Position numbers and translations under genes: made by a program. From Aquirhabdus parva (GTDB lineage: Bacteria; Pseudomonadota; Gammaproteobacteria; Pseudomonadales; Moraxellaceae), in the NCBI RefSeq assembly GCF_003351745.1, contig NZ_CP031222.1, forward strand, positions 1,036,207 to 1,100,206: a DNA stretch of 64,000 nucleotides. Direction: 5' to 3'. The notes beneath the pieces are model-generated. The model had not been told where the DNA came from and made no database searches. It saw only the letters and a program-made list of their open reading frames with translations. This document shows, piece by piece, positions 58,118 to 64,000 of this stretch. Within the stretch, counting starts at the first letter, position 1, and every line of letters starts with the position of its first letter.

Positions 58118-58987
58118 TTAAAATATCTGCAGTAATCTGAAGTTCAGACGATTGTCTTCTTTAAAGCCGTTTTCAACTTTTATATCACGACCATACGTCA
58201 AGATGAATTGGGTTTTAGGCGCGACCCAAAAAGCACTACCGAGCCAAAATTTACTTTGGGTCGTCGCATCACTTTTAATGCCATTTTGCTTGGTTTCACC
58301 GGCATCTGCATAGGAAATCCCTGCTCGGAGGTCTGCTTTCGGGCTCAAGAAATAGCGTGCGTTGGTTTGAAGCTGATAGCCCAAATCCTGTTTTAACGTA
58401 CCACCAACGGCATCGGAGTTATCGCCATAAACAGTGACATCGCCTGCAACATCCCAGGCAATATCTGGCGTTAGACGGGTAGAGTAGGCAACTTGCAGTG
58501 TCCCTTTATAGCGATTTTCGCCCAGATTTAAGGCTTTGTTGCGGTCATAGTTGCCTGTTGGCAAGTAGAGATAAGGGGCGATCGCAAAGTAAGTGTGATT
58601 GACTGTGTCATTCACCAGCCACGTTGGAATTGCCAGAATCGCGTCACCAAATCCGCTAGCTTTGCCAAGTCCACTGGCATCGTCTTTGCCTTTGAGTTGG
58701 CCAAAAGGCAGTAGGATTTGAGGCAGTGTTAATATGCCGCTGATATCAGTGTAATGTACTAGACGCGCAATACCGATATTAGAGTCGAGTTCATTATGTC
58801 CAGCGACCTTGTCACTACCGCTATAAAGACTGCCGCGCTCTGCATGCTGAAGATAGAGCAGTCCTGCAGTCGTACCAGCAGGTGCAGTGTCATAGTCCCC
58901 CGCATCAAGATCAATCGCTTGAGCAAAAGGTGAAATTGCCGTAGTAATGGCAAGTAAAGCAATACGGAGTTGTTTAGCCTGAATCAT
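58118..58987 (-). CDS. Outer-membrane channel-like protein (phenol MetA-type family)
   Basis: About 289 residues from ATG 58987; an in-frame TTG at 59008 would put seven polar residues before the signal peptide. Signal peptide of ~24 residues (ending PFAQA-ID). The mature chain is a run of amphipathic beta-strands with alternating aromatic residues ('FAIAPYLYLPTGNYD', 'KFWLGSAFWVAPKTQFILTYG' region) and ends in Phe (LLQIF). This matches the Phenol_MetA_deg group of putative outer-membrane transporters for small hydrophobic compounds. It follows the acyl-CoA-dehydrogenase-like gene by 53 bp and is probably under the same sigma-54 promoter. Confidence 0.82.
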   Translation of the reverse strand: MIQAKQLRIALLAITTAISPFAQAIDLDAGDYDTAPAGTTAGLLYLQHAERGSLYSGSDKVAGHNELDSNIGIARLVHYTDISGILTLPQILLPFGQLKGKDDASGLGKASGFGDAILAIPTWLVNDTVNHTYFAIAPYLYLPTGNYDRNKALNLGENRYKGTLQVAYSTRLTPDIAWDVAGDVTVYGDNSDAVGGTLKQDLGYQLQTNARYFLSPKADLRAGISYADAGETKQNGIKSDATTQSKFWLGSAFWVAPKTQFILTYGRDIKVENGFKEDNRLNFRLLQIF

Positions 58988-59040
58988 GATTGTTTGTCCC
59001 CAAGACAAAATTAAAAAAGGAAAATGGTTTAGTTAAGAAT

Positions 59041-60219
59041 TTATTCGCCGCCAGCTTCAAATAGCTCAAGGGGTAAGCCAACTTGACCTTTGCCAATCCA
59101 TTCACGGGCGATGTTGTTGGATGGACCCATGCCAATACCTGCACGTGCATCACGGAAGAGGCGTTCGAGCAGGCCGCGCTTGTAGCCGTAGCCACCACTG
59201 ATATCGAGTGCGAGGCGTGCAACTTTATTAGCAACTTCTGCCGCATGGACCTTAAACTCGGTGAGTGGTAGTAAGATTTCACCTTGAGGGCGTCCTGCAG
59301 CTTCGAGTTCATTGAGTTGACGTGCAAGGTCGGCTTGCCATGGGCCTAAACTTGAAACGAGAATTTTGGCTTCGCCGATTTGTTGGCGGAGAACTTGATA
59401 ATCCGACAGGCTGCGATTGAAGTCTTGATGGGTGGTACGAGTCGCATATTTGACCACTTCTTCCAGTGCTGCTCTGGCAACACCATGCCAAACGGCTCCT
59501 AAGCCGATTAAATAAACAGGTGAAACACCGTGATAGATGATGTCTTTCCCTTGGTTTTCTTCTCCTAGGCGATCTTTTTGTGGCACGTTGACGTTTTCAT
59601 AGCGGATCGGACCACTGTGATTGCCATGGACGCCTAGAGCCTCCCATACACCTGATTTAATGCCCGGATGTTTACCATCCGCGATAAAGAATGAAATCTC
59701 CGTCGGCCCTTTTGCACCTGGTGTACGTGTTTGTACGAGGTAGTAATCTGCTTGTCCTGAACTCGTGGTAAAGGATTTTTCAGCATTTAAAAGATAGTCA
59801 TCGCCATCTCGGGAGGCTTCACTAAAGTTGTACCACCAGTGGCCACCAGATGCTTTTTCACTGGTTGAGTAGGTGCCCACTAAACCATCACGTGCAGTTT
59901 TCAGCCAACGGGTCTTTTGATCTTCATTGCCATATAATTGAATGGTCTTAAATGCACCTGAGTGCATGACATACACCAAACCTGTTGATGCACAGGCATG
60001 TCCGATTTCTTCAGATGCAATTGCAAAAGAAACAAAATCAAGCCCGAGTCCACCGTCTTGTTTAGATAAAAAAATACTATTCCAACCTTCTTTTGCCAAA
60101 GCATTTAAGTTTTGGCGAGGGTAGGTATAGGTTTCATCGATATGTGCGGCATTCGGGCGAATAGATTCATCGGCCAGTTTGCGAATATCTGCACGTACGC
60201 TGTTGTAATCGATCGTCAT
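59041..60219 (-). CDS. Acyl-CoA-dehydrogenase-like flavoprotein lacking the catalytic glutamate
   Basis: 392 residues of the acyl-CoA dehydrogenase fold ('EEIGHACASTGLVYVMHSG', 'LLNAEKSFTTSSGQADYYLVQ', 'LDISGGYGYKRGLLERLFRDARAG'). Where dehydrogenases have the E-G-T catalytic motif it reads 'IGMGPSNNIAREW', so it is probably not a dehydrogenase. Oxygenase-type members of sulfur-acquisition clusters (SfnA/DszC-like) share this loss. GGAG before ATG 60219. A good sigma-54 promoter stands 89 bp upstream. Alternative: an uncharacterised dehydrogenase with a displaced base. Confidence 0.82.
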   Translation of the reverse strand: MTIDYNSVRADIRKLADESIRPNAAHIDETYTYPRQNLNALAKEGWNSIFLSKQDGGLGLDFVSFAIASEEIGHACASTGLVYVMHSGAFKTIQLYGNEDQKTRWLKTARDGLVGTYSTSEKASGGHWWYNFSEASRDGDDYLLNAEKSFTTSSGQADYYLVQTRTPGAKGPTEISFFIADGKHPGIKSGVWEALGVHGNHSGPIRYENVNVPQKDRLGEENQGKDIIYHGVSPVYLIGLGAVWHGVARAALEEVVKYATRTTHQDFNRSLSDYQVLRQQIGEAKILVSSLGPWQADLARQLNELEAAGRPQGEILLPLTEFKVHAAEVANKVARLALDISGGYGYKRGLLERLFRDARAGIGMGPSNNIAREWIGKGQVGLPLELFEAGGE

Positions 60220-60307
60220 GGTTATCTCCGTTGAGCTTAAAAAATAAGATATGGAGTGCAGGTCATTTCAGGGGGAAAATGAACCGCACTCCATGCACTA
60301 GGGGTAG

Positions 60308-60323
60308 AGCAATCGATATGCCA
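60308..60323 (-). promoter_or_regulatory. Sigma-54 promoter of the flavoprotein/outer-membrane protein unit
   Basis: On the minus strand TGGCATATCGATTGCT matches TGGCAY-N5-TTGCW with the GG and GC 12 bp apart. Expected transcription start near 60297. Confidence 0.8.
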
Positions 60324-60372
60324 AACTTAATTTATTGTTTTTAATGATTTAAATTTTTTCACTAGGATGAAT

Positions 60373-60384
60373 TGTTGATCAACA
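60373..60384. promoter_or_regulatory. Palindrome B
   Basis: TGTTGATCAACA, a perfect 12-bp palindrome with the same TGTTG/CAACA ends as the activator-site motif but no spacer; weaker candidate. Confidence 0.4.
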
Positions 60385-60439
60385 TGCAATTGTTTGTTGA
60401 AAGGATGTTGCTGTGGAATCAAATTGAAAAAAACCGGGG

Positions 60440-60455
60440 TGTTGTCTGAGCAACA
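60440..60455. promoter_or_regulatory. Candidate activator site, palindrome C
   Basis: TGTTGT-CTGA-GCAACA, one mismatch from the 6-4-6 motif, about 117 bp upstream of the sigma-54 promoter at 60308-60323. Confidence 0.6.
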
Positions 60456-60550
60456 ATATGGCCTGTTCGCTAATAATTTGGCTGAAAAACGATCTATATC
60501 GCTTTTGAGTCTTAATTTATCGTTATATTTTCGGAGGATCTGGTTGGAGG

Positions 60551-60566
60551 TGTTGCTAGAGCAACA
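60551..60566. promoter_or_regulatory. Candidate activator site, palindrome D
   Basis: TGTTGC-TAGA-GCAACA, a perfect copy of the 6-4-6 motif seen at 56407-56422. Confidence 0.65.
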
Positions 60567-60729
60567 GATTCGAGAGTGAGAGAGGCGCTAGCCGTTGTTC
60601 ATCTGACATTTCAAGTGACTAAACGATATCTTTTTATCCATATATTCCCTATCGAATAAAGCGATTGACCTTAAAAAAATTACTGTTTAGTTTGCTCATA
60701 ACAGATTGATCGACCAATGAGAGGGCTTA

Positions 60730-61176
60730 ATGAAAGTATTTCCTATCTTTATGATCTTAATTTCTATGGGGGTAAGCGCAGAGCCCCTAGTCCTGCATCC
60801 TGATCAGTTATCAGCAATTACCGTCTCTCCAGGTGTGACTCTCAAAGAGCTAACGGGACGCAGTGCGCTTGGCACAGCAAAAAGTGATCTGAATAGTGTT
60901 GCTTTATTTCACCTAGAACCCGGCAAAGCCAGCGCATGGAGCTATAACAAAATTGGAGAGGAGTCCTTTTTTATTTTAAAGGGTCATGGCAAGATTTGGA
61001 CGGGAAGCCACTCGCAGGAAGTGAAAGAGGGGTCATTTATCTTGGTTCCACCAAGTGTCGTGCGTTCCATCCGAGCTGCCAAGAATGAGTCATTGGAGTT
61101 CTATGCGATTACTTCACCGGCATGGAGTAAAGAGGATGATGTATTAACCTCTGCACCTGAAGGTGCACCGAAGTAG
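60730..61176 (+). CDS. Secreted cupin-domain protein
   Basis: 148 residues with a short signal peptide (about 17 residues, ending GVSA-EP) and a single small cupin barrel ('FHLEPGKASAWSYNKIGEESFFILKG' region, 'EGSFILVPPSVVRSI'). The usual first metal-binding histidines of cupins are mostly replaced (Ser/Tyr), so metal binding is doubtful. GAGGG precedes ATG 60730. Function unknown. It faces away from the sulfur unit across the palindrome-rich region. Confidence 0.78.
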   Translation: MKVFPIFMILISMGVSAEPLVLHPDQLSAITVSPGVTLKELTGRSALGTAKSDLNSVALFHLEPGKASAWSYNKIGEESFFILKGHGKIWTGSHSQEVKEGSFILVPPSVVRSIRAAKNESLEFYAITSPAWSKEDDVLTSAPEGAPK

Positions 61177-61354
61177 TCGCACTTTCTGAGCCCATCCCTG
61201 ATGCCAATTGATAATATAATCATATGTGAATCTGTACCTTCTGATGTCCTTTCAGTGGTAAGAGCTTCGTATATGTGTTTATTCATCTTCAATGACTGAA
61301 ATTTAAAATCTATATGGCCATGTAATGCCTCATTAATTTATAAAAGAAAAATTT

Positions 61355-61975
61355 ATGTTCGATATTCAAAACTACGGCAGCTTTATTGCCGCAATCATGA
61401 TTTTCCAATTGATCCCTGGCCCTGCAACATTCGCTATCTTAAGTGCAACATCTAAAAATGGATTAAGCGCAGGATTTGCAGCAGTCGTTGGGACGTTACT
61501 GGGTGATTTATGTTTTATGATTGCCGCAGTTGTCGGTTTGGCCGCAATCATGCAAGCCAATCCCGTCATCTTCCAAGGACTTCAGTGGTTTGGTGCGGCT
61601 TATTTATTGTGGATGGGGTTTCAGCTTCTAAGCACGAATGAGCAAACTTCATCTACTCGCCCCGAGCCTGTGAAATCGGCTTGGGTCTATTTTAGACAAG
61701 CATTTGCCGTGTGTATGACAAATCCCAAGGCAGTTTTGTTCTTCGTTGCCTTTTTTCCTCTATTTTTGCACCCAGAGTCATCACGTTTGACGTTATTGAT
61801 TATGATGTTGCATGTAACAATTTTGAGTTTTCTTTATCAGGCAGGTCTAGTACTGACTGGCAATCAAATTGCGATTCGTTTGAAGCCCGTTCCTTCAGCA
61901 GGCAAAATCGCCAGCAGGATTGCTGGCGCTGCGCTGATTTGTTTTGCCGTGAAACTTGCGATTCATAATTTGTAA
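61355..61975 (+). CDS. LysE/RhtB-family exporter
   Basis: 206 residues with six hydrophobic helices. The N-terminal 'FQLIPGPATFAILSATSKNGLSAGF' segment with the PGP motif marks the LysE/RhtB family of amino-acid and metabolite exporters; 'TNPKAVLFFVAFFP' is the second conserved segment. Substrate unknown. ATG 61355. Convergent with the permease gene, with 34 bp between stops. Confidence 0.9.
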   Translation: MFDIQNYGSFIAAIMIFQLIPGPATFAILSATSKNGLSAGFAAVVGTLLGDLCFMIAAVVGLAAIMQANPVIFQGLQWFGAAYLLWMGFQLLSTNEQTSSTRPEPVKSAWVYFRQAFAVCMTNPKAVLFFVAFFPLFLHPESSRLTLLIMMLHVTILSFLYQAGLVLTGNQIAIRLKPVPSAGKIASRIAGAALICFAVKLAIHNL

Positions 61976-62009
61976 TCCGACAAGAAATCCTAGCTAAACA
62001 GAACAATTT

Positions 62010-63347
62010 TTATGAGACTACGGGGTGATTAGATGCTGCTTTACTTTTACTCGTGCTATTGGCGCGCCAATTCAACAGGGCATATAAGGCAATGGCAATA
62101 AATGTCGCCGTGCCAATCCCACCCAGATTAAAATGAGCGATGTGAAAGGAAAAATTACCTGCACCGCAAACCAGAGTCACTGCGGCGACAAGGAGATTAC
62201 AATTATCACTAAAATCAACCTTGTTCTGAATCCAAATTCGGGCACCTGCAACAGCGATTAAACCGAACACCACAATTGCAGTTCCCCCTAGAATGGATGC
62301 AGGGATGGTATGAATCAGGGCGCCAAATTTAGGGGAGAGTCCCAGAAAAATTGCTACTCCAGCAGCTGCGACAAAGACAAGGCTTGAGTAGACGCGTGTT
62401 GCCGCCATCACGCCAATGTTTTCTGCATAGGTGGTCATCGCTGTACCCCCAACCGAGCCAGAAAGAGTCGTTGATAAACCATCTGCAAAAAAAGCACGAC
62501 CGATATAGGGATCGAGATTTTGTCCAGTCATCGCGCTAACCGCTTTGATGTGACCAAGATTTTCTGCGACCAGAATAATCGCAACCGGCGCAATCATGAT
62601 CATGGCATTGAGATCAAATACAGGTTGGCTAAATTGTGGAACTCCAAACCAAGCAGCGTGTGCTACACCAGCGAAGTCTATAGGTTGACCAAAACCAAGT
62701 CCATTGGCTAATAAGATGTAAACCATATAAGAGACAATGAGCCCCAGTAAAATGAGCAATCGTTGTACCAGTCCACGAGTGAAGATCGCGAAACCGCTAA
62801 TGGACAGCACGGTAATAAGTGCCATGATGGTATCAAAATCTGATCCAGACACATCTTTTACCGCAATCGGTGCTAAATTTAAACCGATGGCCATCACGAC
62901 AGCGCCAGTCACAACAGGTGGCATAAGACGCTCGACCCAATGAGTACCAACTGCCATCACGACGAGCCCAATGAGTGCATATAAAAGTCCGCAAGCAATC
63001 GTTCCGCCTAATGCAATGCCGAGATTAGGGTTTATACCTTGCCCAGCGTATCCTGTGACCGCAATGACCGCACCAATCACAGCAAAGCTTGATCCTAAAT
63101 AACTCGGAACACGGCCACCGACAAGTAGAAAAAATAATAAAGTGCCGAAACCAGAGATAAAGATCATGAGATTGGGGTCAAAGCCCATTAGCAGGGGAGC
63201 GAGTACTGTCGCACCAAACATTGCAAAGGTATGCTGTAGTCCCATAAGTAGGGTTTGTGGCCATGGTAAGCGTTCATCTGTAGCGATGACTTGGCCATCT
63301 TGATGCGCTGGACGGATGCTCCAATCAGGGAACCATTTTGTTGCCAT
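62010..63347 (-). CDS. NCS2 nucleobase (uracil/xanthine-type) permease
   Basis: About 445 residues from ATG 63347 (GGAG six bases upstream; an in-frame TTG at 63359 is less likely). Some 12-14 membrane helices. Family motifs are 'GLQHTFAMFGATVLAPLL', 'SYLGSSFAVIG', 'VAENLGHIKAVSAMTGQNLD' and 'SVGGTAMTTYAENIGVMAATRVYS' region. The NIGVMA form of the last motif fits the uracil/pyrimidine branch (UraA/RutG) more than the xanthine branch. No purine riboswitch or rut genes seen nearby. Confidence 0.88.
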   Translation of the reverse strand: MATKWFPDWSIRPAHQDGQVIATDERLPWPQTLLMGLQHTFAMFGATVLAPLLMGFDPNLMIFISGFGTLLFFLLVGGRVPSYLGSSFAVIGAVIAVTGYAGQGINPNLGIALGGTIACGLLYALIGLVVMAVGTHWVERLMPPVVTGAVVMAIGLNLAPIAVKDVSGSDFDTIMALITVLSISGFAIFTRGLVQRLLILLGLIVSYMVYILLANGLGFGQPIDFAGVAHAAWFGVPQFSQPVFDLNAMIMIAPVAIILVAENLGHIKAVSAMTGQNLDPYIGRAFFADGLSTTLSGSVGGTAMTTYAENIGVMAATRVYSSLVFVAAAGVAIFLGLSPKFGALIHTIPASILGGTAIVVFGLIAVAGARIWIQNKVDFSDNCNLLVAAVTLVCGAGNFSFHIAHFNLGGIGTATFIAIALYALLNWRANSTSKSKAASNHPVVS

Positions 63348-63891
63348 TGTTTTCTCCAATGATACGAGCCGTAATAGATGATTACGTTGTGGCTCATGAT
63401 GGGGTTTATACTAAAAGCGGGTGTCGCCTTTGCATAAAACTTAAATCACTCAAACATTTAGGAAAAAATAAAATGGCGATCAGCCATATTTAATTCATCC
63501 ATAACCCTAAAAATTGATATTTCAACTCTTTGGGTACAGCAGCAGCGTGATATACCTCGTATTTCGATCCGACAGTGATGGTAAAACGCATAAAAGAAGT
63601 GTTTTAGAACATCATCCGTTTGGAACGTCATATCAGTATCGTCACTTGCTTTAATCAAATCATAGCGAATTAATCTTGACCAAATGGACTATTTTTCAAG
63701 TGTAAAAAATTGATGATGGGTGAGGTAGAAATGGAATGTCGATTTGAAAATTCTGATTAGACTGTTTTTTGACCAAACATTAAATAAAATGACAAAAAAA
63801 TGAATTATTATTTGATCAATAATGCAGAAAAGTGATCGAAAGTGCGCAGTTTATGGCATCATGCGGTTTTAAGCTGGGGAGCCTAAATATA
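63348..63891. other. Gene-free AT-rich stretch
   Basis: About 545 bp between the permease gene (minus) and the last gene (plus). A 66-codon minus-strand frame (63458-63658) has no recognisable domain. I see no RNA gene or strong hairpin. Confidence 0.4.
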
Positions 63892-64000
63892 ATGGACAAT
63901 AATGAGTTAAACGAATCGCAATCTGGAGTGGCTGCTGCTAAACCGGTACGAGCCATGACCAAAAAAAAATTAGTAAAGGCTGATAGTTCAGCGCAAGCGG
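63892..64000 (+). CDS. Start of an unidentified gene (runs off right edge)
   Basis: ATG 63892 with GGGGAG about ten bases upstream, and an open frame to the window end (36 codons). The visible N-terminus (MDNNELNESQSGVAAAKP, then a lysine-rich TKKKLVKA stretch) is polar and probably disordered. No family can be named from this part. Confidence 0.6.
   Translation, partial: MDNNELNESQSGVAAAKPVRAMTKKKLVKADSSAQA

Larger units (their letters stand above)
57471..58268. repeat. Perfect 399-bp tandem duplication
   Basis: Unit 1 is 57471-57869 and unit 2 is 57870-58268; reading both, I find no difference. The unit contains the end of the DUF6670-like gene, the intergenic terminator and the last 151 bp of the outer-membrane protein gene. 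Both genes stay intact, because the first uses unit 1 and the second uses unit 2. There is no repeated sequence at the junctions. Confidence 0.93.
60220..60729. other. Regulatory intergenic region with several palindromes
   Basis: 510 bp between the flavoprotein gene (minus) and the cupin gene (plus). It contains a sigma-54 promoter and at least three TGTTG/CAACA palindromes, listed separately, plus a half-site TGTTGC at 60406-60411. The density suggests multiple activator binding. Confidence 0.6.

Noticed and set aside
63348-63500. Purine or other riboswitch upstream of the nucleobase permease
   Set aside because: The leader is short before the ribosome binding site and shows no conserved riboswitch core.

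Overview
The window is a chromosomal segment of a gammaproteobacterium, most likely of the family Moraxellaceae (Acinetobacter/Alkanindiges/Aquirhabdus neighbourhood). The basis is the 16S rRNA and protein style: a membrane alkane hydroxylase, an LpoP-like TPR lipoprotein beside PBP1b, recA followed by recX, and no rpoS after nlpD. I cannot fix the genus by eye. Coding density is normal. I saw no insertion sequence, prophage or CRISPR array.

Region 1 (1-8.6 kb): the 3' part of a membrane protein gene, a YbhN/AglD-type flippase-like membrane protein, an AraC-type regulator that appears to have lost its sensor domain, recX and recA, then an AraC regulator divergent from alkane 1-monooxygenase (alkB), and a secreted one-cysteine peroxiredoxin. 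Region 2 (8.6-16 kb): two adjacent acyl-CoA dehydrogenase genes that look like a heteromeric pair (one intact, one lacking its catalytic residues), divergent from a Baeyer-Villiger-type flavin monooxygenase; an intradiol-dioxygenase-like lipoprotein; the ribosomal oxygenase roxA; and a small secreted protein. Alkane hydroxylase, fatty-acyl dehydrogenases and the BVMO together suggest a hydrocarbon or lipid degrader.

Region 3 (16-39.4 kb) is mostly housekeeping: surE, nlpD, a LysR regulator, argD, grxD, a diguanylate cyclase, a long Lon-like protease, a HugZ-like flavin protein, ampG-gloA, an HxlR regulator with a glutathione transferase, dnaG, bamD, rluD, pgeF, a flavodoxin-like protein, a Nudix/ThiE fusion, lpoP and mrcB. 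A hairpin upstream of dnaG pairs an anti-Shine-Dalgarno sequence with the dnaG ribosome binding site.

Region 4 (39.7-45.8 kb) is a complete rRNA operon: tandem promoters, boxA, 16S, tRNA-Ala(TGC), tRNA-Ile(GAT), 23S, 5S and a terminator.

Region 5 (45.8-60.7 kb) is the most unusual part. It appears to be an organosulfur-scavenging regulon. An SfnR-type sigma-54 activator, SfnG (dimethylsulfone monooxygenase), MsuE (FMN reductase) and a DszC/SfnB-like flavoprotein lie on one strand with a complete Liv-type (branched-chain-amino-acid-type) ABC importer and a shortened AMP-ligase-like protein that lacks its catalytic motifs. A second unit holds an acyl-CoA-dehydrogenase-like protein without a catalytic glutamate and an outer-membrane channel-like protein. 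Both units have a good -24/-12 promoter, and upstream of each lie TGTTGC-N4-GCAACA palindromes that are candidate activator sites. A perfect 399-bp tandem duplication lies between the DUF6670-like gene and the outer-membrane protein gene.

Region 6 (60.7-64 kb): a secreted cupin protein, a LysE-type exporter, an NCS2 nucleobase permease, and the start of an unidentified gene running off the right edge.
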